From contig DYBL01000008.1 in assembly GCA_019418625.1 (NCBI GenBank), forward strand, positions 1 through 39,488: a stretch of DNA of 39,488 nucleotides, written 5' to 3'. This stretch comes from Clostridiales bacterium. GTDB taxonomy: Bacteria > Bacillota > Clostridia > Oscillospirales > Oscillospiraceae. This document shows, in pieces, positions 1 to 8,411 of the stretch; position 1 is the stretch's first letter, and every line of letters starts with the position of its first letter. The notes below the pieces were generated by a model. The model saw only the letters and a program-made list of their open reading frames with translations. It was not told where the DNA came from and made no database searches. The position numbers and the translations under genes are program-made.

Positions 1-18
1 TAAATTTAAAAAAATGAA

Positions 19-36
19 TTTCTAAAATTATAGAAA
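19..36. repeat. Small inverted repeat ahead of the first gene
   Basis: TTTCTA and TAGAAA are separated by six bases in an AT-rich stretch just before the ribosome site of the first gene. It could be an operator or the edge of one. Such AT-rich palindromes also occur by chance. Confidence 0.3.
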
Positions 37-48
37 GGAGGAGCGAGC

Positions 49-363
49 ATGCCGCATGTTACGGTCAGAGGGATCCCGGAAGAAACACTTGCAAAAATTT
101 CGCATCCGCTGAAAGACGTGGTGGTGAAGGCGGCGGACACCAATCCGGACTACGTGAAGATATTTTATTCTCCCGTCAAGCGGGTTGATGAGCCGGAAGA
201 AGTGGCGGTAGACGTGTACTGGATGCACAGACCCCAGGAGCTGTGCGATCAGGTGTCCGCGGCGGTTACTGAATTCATGCACCGGCAGGGACATGAGTTC
301 GTGCAAGTCACATTCACAGAGTTCCCAGGGAACCTGTTTTATGAAAATGACGTGCATTATTGA
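49..363 (+). CDS. DUF1904 family tautomerase-like protein
   Basis: A 104-residue protein. It begins Met-Pro-His, so removal of Met would expose an N-terminal proline, the catalytic residue of tautomerase-superfamily enzymes. Length and the ending GHEFVQVTFTEF fit the DUF1904 family, whose members resemble 4-oxalocrotonate tautomerase subunits but have no agreed reaction. The start is supported by an AAAGGAGGAG ribosome site 8-10 bases upstream. It is the first visible gene of the TRAP/aconitase X operon, with only 44 bases to the binding-protein gene. A role in tautomerising or isomerising a keto/enol intermediate of that pathway is inference. The promoter is probably outside the window. Confidence 0.8.
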   Translation: MPHVTVRGIPEETLAKISHPLKDVVVKAADTNPDYVKIFYSPVKRVDEPEEVAVDVYWMHRPQELCDQVSAAVTEFMHRQGHEFVQVTFTEFPGNLFYENDVHY

Positions 364-407
364 GCGGAGTCAAAAGAGAGGGCTCAAAAGAAAGGAGAAC
401 TGAAGAG

Positions 408-1448
408 ATGTTGAAGAAAGTGTTTTCTCTTGCCATGGCAGCGGCTATGAGCTTTTCGCTGGTTGCCTGCGGGTCGTCCGGCGACAAGGAGAGCTCCCAA
501 AGCGCGGACCCCAGCTCGTTTGAACCCATCGTTTTGAAATTCGGAAACCAGCACCCCACAGACTCCATCGCGTCGGAGGCGGACCGGCGGATCTGCGACG
601 CCATCGCGGAAGCCACGGAAGGACGCGTGACGGTGGAGCTCCACACAGACAGCTCCCTGGGCGATTACACCAGCATCTTTGAAGAGGTGATGATGGGCAC
701 CATCGATATGTGCCACATCACGGCGGTGGAGACTTACGACGCACGGATGTCCGGTGCCATGCTGCCGTATCTGGGCTCCAACTACGAAGAACTGGCCAAG
801 GCATATGATCCCGACAACTACCTCTATCAAACGGTCTATGAAGTGGCCCAGGGTCTGGGGATCCATACCTTCGGCTTCTTCTGCGAAGGCTTTTCCGGCG
901 TCGGCGTGGCCAAGGAGCTGACCAACGCCAATGTGCCCGGCGCGGACAAGGGCGCCATCGTCAGAATCCCCGGACTGGACAACTTCGCACTGGGCGCCAA
1001 GGACCTGGGCTTCCGCACTTCCACCATCGCCTATTCCGACACCTACACGGGCATCCAGACGGGCTCGGTGGACGGCTGGGTCGGCGGTCCTCCCAACCTG
1101 AACTACCTGTATTTCCGTGATGTGATCGATTACTACTATCACTACATGCTGACGCAGGAAGCCACGCAGATCATGATGAGCGAAAAGACCTGGCAGAAGC
1201 TGCTGCCTCAGGATCAGGAAGCCATTGACAAGATCATCAAGGAAGAGTGCGCCAACAGCTTCCAGCTGGCTGCGGAGGACGACGCGAAATATATGCAGAT
1301 GATGGCGGATGAGGGCATCACCATCGTGGAGTTCACGGACGAAGAGCGCGCTGCCATGGCGGAAAGCTGCCGCACCAATGTGTGGCCTCAGCTTGCGAAG
1401 AATACCTCTCAGGAGTTCCTGGACAACATTCTCGCCAGTCTTGAGTAA
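408..1448 (+). CDS. dctP: TRAP transporter substrate-binding lipoprotein (DctP family)
   Basis: Extracytoplasmic solute-binding protein of a tripartite ATP-independent transporter, 346 residues, the usual DctP size. The chosen ATG follows AAAGGAG by ten bases; an upstream in-frame start has no ribosome site. The N-terminus is a lipoprotein signal: basic MLKK, a hydrophobic run, then lipobox LVAC with the lipid-anchored Cys near residue 21. The body shows the family pattern, including the VRIPG stretch where DctP proteins carry the carboxylate-binding Arg, and the IQTGSVDGWVGGP segment. This suggests a carboxylate ligand, which sequence alone cannot name. The DctQ and DctM genes follow; a hairpin separates this gene from DctQ. 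Confidence 0.93.
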   Translation: MLKKVFSLAMAAAMSFSLVACGSSGDKESSQSADPSSFEPIVLKFGNQHPTDSIASEADRRICDAIAEATEGRVTVELHTDSSLGDYTSIFEEVMMGTIDMCHITAVETYDARMSGAMLPYLGSNYEELAKAYDPDNYLYQTVYEVAQGLGIHTFGFFCEGFSGVGVAKELTNANVPGADKGAIVRIPGLDNFALGAKDLGFRTSTIAYSDTYTGIQTGSVDGWVGGPPNLNYLYFRDVIDYYYHYMLTQEATQIMMSEKTWQKLLPQDQEAIDKIIKEECANSFQLAAEDDAKYMQMMADEGITIVEFTDEERAAMAESCRTNVWPQLAKNTSQEFLDNILASLE

Positions 1449-1465
1449 AGCTGCGGCTTATTCGT

Positions 1466-1495
1466 GGGGCAACGACTTTCACAGGTCGTTGCCCC
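1466..1495 (+). other. Intercistronic stem-loop after dctP (first TRAP system)
   Basis: GGGGCAACGAC and GTCGTTGCCCC form a perfect 11-bp stem with an 8-base loop between the binding-protein and DctQ genes. No T-tract follows, so it is more likely a 3'-end stabiliser or partial attenuator that raises binding-protein output relative to the membrane subunits. Confidence 0.75.
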
Positions 1496-1522
1496 TGCCA
1501 TTCAGACAGAAAGGGGCGGCTT

Positions 1523-2032
1523 ATGATTAAAAAACTTGATGATTTTTTGGAGAAGATCGAAAACTGGATCCTTGTCATAACGGGTATCGCGGTCTGCGCG
1601 CTGATTTTTGTCAATGCGCTCATGCGCTATGTGCTTAAGGCCGATTTCTATGGCAACGAGGAGATCATCCTGTACTGCGCGTTCTGGCTTTACTTTATGG
1701 GAAGTTCCCTTGCGGCAAAAAAGCGCACGCATATCAACGCCGATATGATCAGCATGTTCAGCCACAACCAGACGGTGATCGCGGCCTTCCACTTTGTCAA
1801 GGACGTTGTCAGTCTGGTGATGGCTGCCATCGCAACATATTGGAGCTTCAATTACGTGCTGTGGTCCATTGAGATGGGTGCAAAATCCAATGTGTTCAAA
1901 CTTCCGGTCGTCATTGGACAATTCCCGATCCTCATCTCCTTTTTCCTTTGGACCCTGTATTTGATCCGCGATGTGATCCACAGCGCGGGGGAGCTGAAAA
2001 ACAGACCTTCTGGTCATGCGGAGGAGGGATAA
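1523..2032 (+). CDS. dctQ: TRAP transporter small membrane subunit (DctQ family)
   Basis: A 169-residue integral membrane protein with four predicted helices (about residues 17-38, 50-67, 92-112 and 130-150), matching DctQ. The second helix region, LYCAFWLYFMGSSLAA, followed by KKRTHINADM, fits the family pattern of a charged loop with a conserved His-Ile. In TRAP systems DctQ associates with the large subunit in the sodium-driven permease. The start is preceded by AAAGGGGCGG. Its stop lies three bases before the DctM start, so the two subunits are probably translationally coupled. Confidence 0.9.
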   Translation: MIKKLDDFLEKIENWILVITGIAVCALIFVNALMRYVLKADFYGNEEIILYCAFWLYFMGSSLAAKKRTHINADMISMFSHNQTVIAAFHFVKDVVSLVMAAIATYWSFNYVLWSIEMGAKSNVFKLPVVIGQFPILISFFLWTLYLIRDVIHSAGELKNRPSGHAEEG

Positions 2033-2035
2033 GTT

Positions 2036-3358
2036 ATGCTGGTATTGAGTGCGTTGATTGTTCTGCTGATCACTCTGGTCATCGGAGTGCCCATCCCCCT
2101 GGCGTTTTTGGCCTCTGCGGGCAGCATCTGCCTGTTCGGCGGCTATGATCCCTCGTTCCTGATGACGTATGGCTACAACAAGACCAACTCCATCCTCCTG
2201 CTGACCATCCCCCTGTTCGTGCTGGCGGGCGCCATTATGGACAAGGGCGGCATCGGCGAAAAGCTGATCGGCAGCGTGGAGCGCTTTGTGGGCAAGGTCA
2301 AGGGCGGCCTGGGTGTCGTCACGGTGGTTGCCTGCGCGGTGTTCGGCGCCGTTTCCGGCAGCTCCTCCGCCACGGTTTCCTGCATCGGCTCCATCATGGT
2401 GCCCCGCCTGAAGGAAAACGGCTATCCCGACGGACTGATCGGCGCATTGCTTGCCAGCTCCGGCGTGCTGGGCATCCTGATCCCGCCGTCCATGCTGATG
2501 ATCCTCTATGCGTGGTCCAGCGGAGAGTCGGTCCTGGCCTGTTTCCTGGCGACGGTCATCCCCGGCATCATGCTGGTGATCCTGTTCAGCCTGGTGAACC
2601 TGTTCTATGCCAAGCGGGACCCCAACATCAAGGTGTATGACCGCGTTTTGGAGCAGGCCAAGGCGGCGGAGGCTCTGAAAGCGGAGCGCATTGCCACCAA
2701 AAAGCGCGGGACCAGCGCCATTCCCGCACTGCTGATGCCGGTCATTATCCTGGGCTCCATCTACACGGGCATCATGACCGCCACGGAGGCTGCGGCCCTG
2801 TCGGTGATCTATGCGATCCCGGTGGGCATCCTCTATTACAAGCGGATCGACCGGCGGATTTTGAATGAGGGCCTCATCCAGGCGGGCGAGACGGCAGGCG
2901 TGATCATGACCATGCTGTTTTCTGTGCAGATCCTCAGCCGTTTGTACGTCAGTGAGAACCTGCCCCAGATGATCCTCTCTTTCCTTACATCCATTTCTGA
3001 AAACCCGGTTGTGATCATGCTGATGGTGAATCTGTTCATGGTGATCCTCGGTATGCTGATGGACGACTGCTCTGCCACGATTCTGGCCGCGCCCATCCTG
3101 CTCCCGGTCGTGACGGCCATCGGCGTGAGCCCCATCCACTTCGCCGCCATTCTGGGCGTCAATATCGGCATGGGCAACGTTACGCCGCCCACGGCTCCCC
3201 TGCTGTATCTGGCGGGCCGCATCTCCGGCGCGGAAGTAAAGAAAATGCTGGGTCCGGATCTGGCGCTGATCGTGTTTGCCTGGCTGCCTACGCTGCTTGT
3301 CACAACGTATGTGCCTGCCTTCGGCATGCTGCTGCCCACGCTGCTGGGATATGTGTAA
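2036..3358 (+). CDS. dctM: TRAP transporter large permease subunit (DctM family)
   Basis: A 440-residue, very hydrophobic protein with about 12 membrane segments, the DctM transport subunit of the ion transporter superfamily. Characteristic stretches include VPIPLAFLASAGS near the N-terminus, FGAVSGSSSATVSCIGSIM, GILIPPSMLMILYAWSSGES, and the C-terminal repeat counterpart MGNVTPPTAPLLYL. A GGAGGAGGG ribosome site overlaps the end of DctQ. It completes the first TRAP importer with the genes immediately upstream. An aconitase X gene follows after 25 bases, so transporter and enzyme are almost certainly co-transcribed. Confidence 0.94.
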   Translation: MLVLSALIVLLITLVIGVPIPLAFLASAGSICLFGGYDPSFLMTYGYNKTNSILLLTIPLFVLAGAIMDKGGIGEKLIGSVERFVGKVKGGLGVVTVVACAVFGAVSGSSSATVSCIGSIMVPRLKENGYPDGLIGALLASSGVLGILIPPSMLMILYAWSSGESVLACFLATVIPGIMLVILFSLVNLFYAKRDPNIKVYDRVLEQAKAAEALKAERIATKKRGTSAIPALLMPVIILGSIYTGIMTATEAAALSVIYAIPVGILYYKRIDRRILNEGLIQAGETAGVIMTMLFSVQILSRLYVSENLPQMILSFLTSISENPVVIMLMVNLFMVILGMLMDDCSATILAAPILLPVVTAIGVSPIHFAAILGVNIGMGNVTPPTAPLLYLAGRISGAEVKKMLGPDLALIVFAWLPTLLVTTYVPAFGMLLPTLLGYV

Positions 3359-3383
3359 TGAAGAAGAGGATAGGGGGACCACT

Positions 3384-4676
3384 ATGGTAAAGCTGACTGA
3401 ATATGAGCAGAAGATGTTTGACGGCGAAATGGGGCCGTTCAAACAGCGCGCGATCCGCAAGATCGTGGACTATGCCAACGCGCTGGGCGCGGAAGAGCTG
3501 TGCAAGGTCACAAAAGCCACCGTCTACTTTGGATATCATCCCTATCTGGACGCGGTGGTCTCGGAGGATTACGATGAGATCTTCTCTGAGATGGTGCTTT
3601 GCAGCAAGGAGACCTACCATCTGGACCAGTTCAGCGATGAATGCTTCTCCCAGACCTGCGTGGGACCGTGCGATCATTTCTGCTATGAGCCCATCAATAT
3701 TTCCAAAGAGGTATTTGAAAAGAACCGGAAGTTCTTGGATCTGACCAGAGACGCCGGCGTGAGTATCGCGGGAAGCTGCACGCCGTACCTGAGCGGGTGG
3801 ATCCCGCTGCGGGGAGAGCACTTCGTGTCTACGGAGTCCAGCAATATCCTGTTCGGCAACTCCGTGTACGGCGCCTGCGCCAACGCGGACGGACTGGAGG
3901 CGTCTGCGTGGGCCGCCATCTGCGGACGCACGCCGCTGTGGGGCAACCACATCCTGGAAAACCGCTACGCCACCCATGTGGTGGACGTGCAGTGCCAAAG
4001 TGAGACTCCCCTGGACTGGGATATCATCGGCCTGACGCTGGGCCGGCTGCTGACCGACGGAAATGCCCGCCCGGTTTTGACGGGAAATTTCCACCGCCCG
4101 GAGATCAACCGGCTGAAAAAGTTCTTCAGTGCCCTGGCCACCACCAGCGGATGCGAGATCTGCCACATCGTGGGCTGCACGGCGGAGGCCCCCACCCTGG
4201 AGGCTGCGCTGGGCGGGCATGAGCCCCAAAGACGCCTGGTGATCACCCAGGAGGAATTTGACAAGTCCCTGGCGTCGGTGTGCGATCAGGGGTCCGCCGA
4301 TGTTCAGATGGTCGTTCTGGGCTGCCCGCACTATACGCTGGAAGAGATCCGGGACGTGGCCAGGATGTTGAAGGGAAAAAAGGTCGCGCAGGGCGTTTCG
4401 CTCCAGGTCTGGACGGATATGACCATGCAGCATCTGGCGGAAGTGAACGGATATGCCCAGACCATCCAGGAGGCGGGGGCGCATCTGCTCAACAGTGCCT
4501 GCCCGATGGTATGCGGCCGCACGGCGTATGACTTCGTGAAAACCGGCTTTTTGACGGACGGTGCCAAGCAGGCGCACTATGTGCATACAGACCTGAACAA
4601 GAAAAACTGCAAAGTATTCTATGGCTCCACGCAAAAATGCGTGAAAGCTGCCATCAAGGGCCGTTGGGAGGGATAA
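3384..4676 (+). CDS. Aconitase X catalytic (large) subunit
   Basis: A 430-residue protein of the AcnX catalytic-domain family (formerly DUF521). Recognisable segments are AGSCTPYLSG (C132), SSNILFGNSVYGACANADG (C165), HIVGCTAEAPTLEAALGG, VLGCPHYTLEEI and LNSACPMVCGRT (C373, C377). Conserved cysteines in this family hold an Fe-S cluster. Known AcnX enzymes dehydrate mevalonate 5-phosphate (archaea) or cis-3-hydroxy-L-proline (bacteria); which applies here is not visible. The catabolic TRAP context favours a small hydroxy-acid or hydroxyproline-like substrate. The ATG follows GGGGG; an in-frame start further upstream would overlap DctM. The swivel-domain subunit is a separate gene immediately downstream, the two-subunit arrangement. 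Confidence 0.9.
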   Translation: MVKLTEYEQKMFDGEMGPFKQRAIRKIVDYANALGAEELCKVTKATVYFGYHPYLDAVVSEDYDEIFSEMVLCSKETYHLDQFSDECFSQTCVGPCDHFCYEPINISKEVFEKNRKFLDLTRDAGVSIAGSCTPYLSGWIPLRGEHFVSTESSNILFGNSVYGACANADGLEASAWAAICGRTPLWGNHILENRYATHVVDVQCQSETPLDWDIIGLTLGRLLTDGNARPVLTGNFHRPEINRLKKFFSALATTSGCEICHIVGCTAEAPTLEAALGGHEPQRRLVITQEEFDKSLASVCDQGSADVQMVVLGCPHYTLEEIRDVARMLKGKKVAQGVSLQVWTDMTMQHLAEVNGYAQTIQEAGAHLLNSACPMVCGRTAYDFVKTGFLTDGAKQAHYVHTDLNKKNCKVFYGSTQKCVKAAIKGRWEG

Positions 4677-4678
4677 CT

Positions 4679-5098
4679 GTGGAACAGATCAGATTAAAAG
4701 GCCGCCCGGCGTATCCCGGAAAAGCTGCTGGTGAAGCGATCGTTTGCCCCAACAGCATTCAGGGGTGGGCGGGCGTCAGCGATGAGACCGGCTGCATCAT
4801 CGAGGAAGGACATCCCGAAAAGGGAAAATGCATCAAGGGCAAGATCCTGGTCATCCCCTATGGAAAGGGATCCACCGGCTGGTCCGGGCATTTCCATTCT
4901 GCGGCAGTCGCGGGCTTTTCTCCCGCGGGCTGGCTGTTTTCCAACATCGATTCCCGCTGCGGCGTGGCCACGGCGGTCCTGGAGGTCCCGGCGGTCGCGG
5001 ATTTCCCCAAGGACCAGGACATTTTTTCCTTGATTCAGACGGGGGACTGGGTGGAAATGGACGGTTCCACCGGTGAGGTCCTGGTAACTAAAAAGTAA
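4679..5098 (+). CDS. Aconitase X swivel-domain (small) subunit
   Basis: A 139-residue protein of the former DUF126 family, which forms the mobile swivelling domain of aconitase X and carries the catalytic serine region. The family signature is visible as GKILVIPYGKGSTGWSGHF. The start is taken as GTG, two bases after the large-subunit stop and a few bases after GGGAGGG. An ATG 42 bases upstream would force a long overlap and has no ribosome site. Close spacing implies equimolar translation with the catalytic subunit. A hairpin with terminator-like features follows before the next gene. Confidence 0.9.
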   Translation: MEQIRLKGRPAYPGKAAGEAIVCPNSIQGWAGVSDETGCIIEEGHPEKGKCIKGKILVIPYGKGSTGWSGHFHSAAVAGFSPAGWLFSNIDSRCGVATAVLEVPAVADFPKDQDIFSLIQTGDWVEMDGSTGEVLVTKK

Positions 5099-5129
5099 AC
5101 TCGGCTGCTTGCCGCAGAAGAGAAGAGAT

Positions 5130-5165
5130 GTATCAGGCAGCGGGCATATGCTCTCTGCCTGATAC
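5130..5165 (+). terminator. Stem-loop between aconitase X and the serine dehydratase-like gene
   Basis: GTATCAGGCAG pairs perfectly with CTGCCTGATAC (11 bp, 14-base loop) and is followed by TTTAAT. The T-tract is weak, so partial termination or attenuation is more likely than a full stop. The downstream ribosome site lies just past the hairpin. Confidence 0.6.
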
Positions 5166-5183
5166 TTTAATAGAGGTGAGTGT

Positions 5184-6764
5184 ATGAGTTGCACATGCAG
5201 CAGCATTTTCAACGACGTGCTGGGCCCGGTTATGAATGGCCCGTCCAGCTCCCATTCTGCGGGATGCGCGCGCATCGGTCTGGTGACGCGGGGGCTTTAC
5301 GGCAAACCCGTTTTGCGCGCGGATGTGGTATTTGAAGAACAGGGCTCGTACCCGAGCACCTATATTGGCCAGGGCTCCGACTTCGGCTTCACCGGGGGAC
5401 TGCTGGGACTTTCACCGGAAGATCCGTCTCTCAAGGATGCACTGGGTCTGGCCCGGAACGGCGGCGCCGACATCCGCTTCAAAAAGACAGACCTGGGATT
5501 CAAACATCCAAATCAGGCCCGGATCGACGTATTCGACGCCGACGGCAGCGCGGCGCTCTCGGTCATGACCTATTCCATCGGCGGAGGAATGTTTCGCATT
5601 TTGGAAATGGACGGGTTTGCCGTTTCCATAGACGGGACCTATGATCAGGCGTTTGTGGAGTGCGGGGAAAAAGACGCCGTCCAGCGGGTGGAAAAGCGGC
5701 TGGCGGATGCCGGCGCGGCGTGGGAAGCCCAGGAACTGCACGGCAGGACTTTGATTACCGTGGCCCGCCCCACGGACGCCGTGCGTCGGACGGCCGAGGG
5801 CCTGCGGGAAGAGCCCGGCGTCGCCTGCGTCCGGTTTGCGGACGCCATATTGCCGGTGCCGCTGAAGGAAAAACCGGCGGGAGAGCTGCGCTGTGCCCGG
5901 GACGCACTGCGGGCGGCGGAGGAAACGGGACGCTCCCTGTGGGAACTGGCCATTGCGTACGAATGCGGCATCGGGGAGGTCGGCGAGAAAGACGTGTGGA
6001 AGCTGGCCGCCCATGTGGAGCATGTCATGCGGGAGTCCGCCAAGACCTTCCGCCAGGGATCGCAGCCGGTGGAGTGGATGTCCTCCTGCCGGGGAGCGGA
6101 AATGGAAGAGCGGGCAAAGGAGACCGCGATCCTGGATACCGGTATGCTGCACCGGGCGATGATGGCCGCGGTGGCGGTCATGGAAAACAGCTGCGCCCGC
6201 AATATCGTGGTGGCCGCGCCCACGGCCGGCTCCAGCGGAGTCATCCCCGGGACCGTCGTGACCCTGGGAGATGAGATGAAAAAAACCTCTGAGGAGATCC
6301 AAAAAGCCCTCCTGGCAGCGGGGCTGGTGGGCGCTTTTATTGCCAATCAGGCCACATTTGGAGGAGAGGTCGGCGCCTGCCAGGCGGAAAACGGCTCTGC
6401 CAGCGCCATGGCGGCGGCCGGATTGGTCCAGCTGATGGGCGGGAGCGTGCGCCAGGCTTTCGCGGCGGCCAGTCTCGCGATGCAAAATATGCTGGGCCTG
6501 GTATGCGACCCTGTGGGAGGAAGAACGGAGATCCCCTGCATCGGCAGGAACGTCAATGCGGTTTTCAATGCGGCTTTGAGCGCGAACATGGTCCTGTGCG
6601 GGTTCGACCCGGTCATTCCTCTGGATGAGACCATCCTTGCCATGGGAGAGGTGGGAAAGCAGCTGCCGGAGGCGCTGCGATGCACCTGCCGGGGCGGACT
6701 GTGCACAACGGCCACAGGCAGAAGGCTGAGTGAGGAATTGAACAAAAAATACAAGCCCCTCTGA
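5184..6764 (+). CDS. Single-chain Fe-S-dependent L-serine dehydratase family enzyme
   Basis: A 526-residue protein with beta and alpha domains in one chain. The beta domain opens with FNDVLGPVMNGPSSSHSAG, the substrate-loop signature, and resembles the separate beta subunit of Bacillus-type enzymes (about residues 1-220). The alpha domain follows (about 235-526) with VVAAPTAGSSGVIPG and the three cluster cysteines in GACQAENGSAS, LVCDPVGG and EIPCIGRN. The family eliminates ammonia from L-serine through an oxygen-sensitive [4Fe-4S] cluster; relatives act on other hydroxy-amino acids. Beside aconitase X and RidA, an amino-acid substrate giving an enamine is plausible (inference). An AGAGGTGAG ribosome site supports the start. 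Confidence 0.88.
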   Translation: MSCTCSSIFNDVLGPVMNGPSSSHSAGCARIGLVTRGLYGKPVLRADVVFEEQGSYPSTYIGQGSDFGFTGGLLGLSPEDPSLKDALGLARNGGADIRFKKTDLGFKHPNQARIDVFDADGSAALSVMTYSIGGGMFRILEMDGFAVSIDGTYDQAFVECGEKDAVQRVEKRLADAGAAWEAQELHGRTLITVARPTDAVRRTAEGLREEPGVACVRFADAILPVPLKEKPAGELRCARDALRAAEETGRSLWELAIAYECGIGEVGEKDVWKLAAHVEHVMRESAKTFRQGSQPVEWMSSCRGAEMEERAKETAILDTGMLHRAMMAAVAVMENSCARNIVVAAPTAGSSGVIPGTVVTLGDEMKKTSEEIQKALLAAGLVGAFIANQATFGGEVGACQAENGSASAMAAAGLVQLMGGSVRQAFAAASLAMQNMLGLVCDPVGGRTEIPCIGRNVNAVFNAALSANMVLCGFDPVIPLDETILAMGEVGKQLPEALRCTCRGGLCTTATGRRLSEELNKKYKPL

Positions 6765-6799
6765 AAAAGGGACCGAACGACAAATTGAGGAGGATCAAC

Positions 6800-7186
6800 A
6801 TGAAGGAAATGTTCACGTCATCAAAAGCACCGGTCCCTGCGGGAAAGATCGCGCAGGTCAGCAAGGATGAAACGCTGGGGATCGCTTATATTTCGGGGCT
6901 GATCTCCCAGCGGCCCGACGGGACGGTCCTGTACAATACATCCGTTCAGGAGCAAACGGAGCTCATTTTCCAGAATCTGCGGGGACTGCTGGAAGATATG
7001 CATCTGACCTTTGACCACATTATCAAGTCCAATGTGTTCATCTCTGACATGAAGTATTTTGATGAGATGAACCAGGTTTACATGAAGTACTTTGACAGCG
7101 AGAATCCGCCTGCCCGGCAGTGCGTCACCGCGGGCATTTGGGGCGGACTGGATGTGGAGATCAGCTTCGTGGCGACGCTGCGATAA
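6800..7186 (+). CDS. RidA family enamine/imine deaminase
   Basis: A 128-residue Rid-family protein. Family marks are the GLISQ segment, the central QNLRGLLEDM helix, PPARQCVTAG with the conserved substrate-binding Arg, and DVEISFVATLR with the conserved Glu near the C-terminus. RidA proteins hydrolyse reactive 2-aminoacrylate-type enamines released by dehydratases to keto acids and ammonia. Its position directly after a serine dehydratase-like gene fits that job exactly. The ATG follows GAGGAGG; a TTG 15 bases upstream precedes that ribosome site and is less likely. Confidence 0.92.
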   Translation: MKEMFTSSKAPVPAGKIAQVSKDETLGIAYISGLISQRPDGTVLYNTSVQEQTELIFQNLRGLLEDMHLTFDHIIKSNVFISDMKYFDEMNQVYMKYFDSENPPARQCVTAGIWGGLDVEISFVATLR

Positions 7187-7250
7187 CAGCCTGATTGCGC
7201 AACAGGAGTCGGCGTTGAAGCGATGACGGGCAAACAGAGGACTTCCTTCC

Positions 7251-8162
7251 ATGAAAAAGAAGTGTGAACTCTATGTGGTGATCGCGGCGGTTTTGTGGGG
7301 CTGCATCGCGGTTTTCCATGATCTGCTGCGCCATGAGGGATTTTCCCATATCCAGATCGTGACCATCCGGGTGACCTCGGCTGCCGCTGTTTTGACGGTT
7401 TACCTGCTGCTCAGAGCCCCGCGGATGCTCCGCATCCGCCTGCGGGACTGGTGGTGCTTTGCCGGGACCGGGATCGCCGGATTGCTGACGTTCAATTGGT
7501 GCTACTTTGTGGCCATGGAAATGACCGGAAGAGCGGTCGCGGCGGCGCTTTTGTATACAGCACCTGCGTTTGTGCTGCTGCTTTCCGCGGTGCTTTTCAA
7601 GGAGCCGCTGACCGCCAGGAAAATTTCTGCGCTGGTGCTGGCCCTGGCGGGCAGCGTGCTGGTCAGCGGATTTTCAGGCGGCACCCATGTCATACAGCGC
7701 GCCGGGCTGCTGCCGGCTGTGGGAGCCGGATTCAGCTATGCGCTGTACAGCATTTTCGGGAAAATCGCCCTGCGCAAGGGGTATTGCGCCGAAACGATCA
7801 GCGAATACACCTTTTTGTTTGCGGCGGCCGGCGCCGTCCCGCTTTCCCGGATCTGGAGGATATCGGCGCCGCCGGACGCATTGGCAACCGGCATCGGCGC
7901 GTTTGGCGTAGGCGTGATCTGCTGCGTGTTTCCGTTTTTGCTGTATACGAAAGGTCTTGCCGGCACGGAGGCGGGAAAGGCTGCCGTGCTGGCTATGGCG
8001 GAGCCGGCGGTGGCTACGCTGCTGGGCTGCGTTTTGTATAGAGAGGTCCTGGATGCGGGCACCGCAGTGGGGATCGGCCTGATATTCTGCTCCTTGCTGA
8101 CACTGACCGGCCCGGAAAGACGAGAGAAGCTGCCCTGTGACCGCTCCGGCGGCACAAAGTGA
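7251..8162 (+). CDS. EamA/DMT family transporter
   Basis: A 303-residue membrane protein with about ten helices arranged as two EamA repeats. Recognisable parts are AAVLWGCIAVFHDLL at the N-terminus, LLYTAPAFVLLLSAVLFKEPLT at the end of repeat one, and the matching AVLAMAEPAVATLLGCVLYREVL in repeat two. The drug/metabolite transporter superfamily mostly exports amino acids, metabolites or toxins, though some members import. As last gene of the operon it could export a by-product or overflow intermediate (inference). CAGAGGA lies ten bases before the ATG. Confidence 0.88.
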   Translation: MKKKCELYVVIAAVLWGCIAVFHDLLRHEGFSHIQIVTIRVTSAAAVLTVYLLLRAPRMLRIRLRDWWCFAGTGIAGLLTFNWCYFVAMEMTGRAVAAALLYTAPAFVLLLSAVLFKEPLTARKISALVLALAGSVLVSGFSGGTHVIQRAGLLPAVGAGFSYALYSIFGKIALRKGYCAETISEYTFLFAAAGAVPLSRIWRISAPPDALATGIGAFGVGVICCVFPFLLYTKGLAGTEAGKAAVLAMAEPAVATLLGCVLYREVLDAGTAVGIGLIFCSLLTLTGPERREKLPCDRSGGTK

Positions 8163-8250
8163 AATACATGCCCAAGAGCCTCTGACGGGGCGTGATGCCG
8201 AGGGCTTGCAAAAAAATGGATCCAGCCTGGGGTGCAGGCGTGCGGATCGT

Positions 8251-8300
8251 ACAGCGGGCAAAGGACCGAGGGAATCTTCCCTCGGTCCTTTGCTCGCTGT
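8251..8300. terminator. Very long near-perfect hairpin closing the first operon
   Basis: A 24-base arm starting ACAGCGGGCAAAGG pairs with the arm ending CCTTTGCTCGCTGT, with only a G-T wobble and a two-base centre. No T-tract follows on either strand. It sits in the 327-base gap between the EamA gene and the next promoter, where it probably ends or protects the upstream transcript. A second small hairpin (ACGCCG/CGGCGT) lies at 8343-8359. Confidence 0.6.
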
Positions 8301-8411
8301 CGGGGGAAAATGGAGGCTTGCGGGGCCGGGACTTGTGCCGTGACGCCGGAGAGCGGCGTTCAGGCATGTGACCAAAAATGAAAAATTTACGCAATCTAGA
8401 GACTTTTGTAC

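Noticed and set aside
1502..3460. Minus-strand 650-codon frame opposite DctQ/DctM
   Set aside because: Antisense shadow of two well-recognised TRAP genes; the translation is rich in Gln, His and Arg and has no family features.
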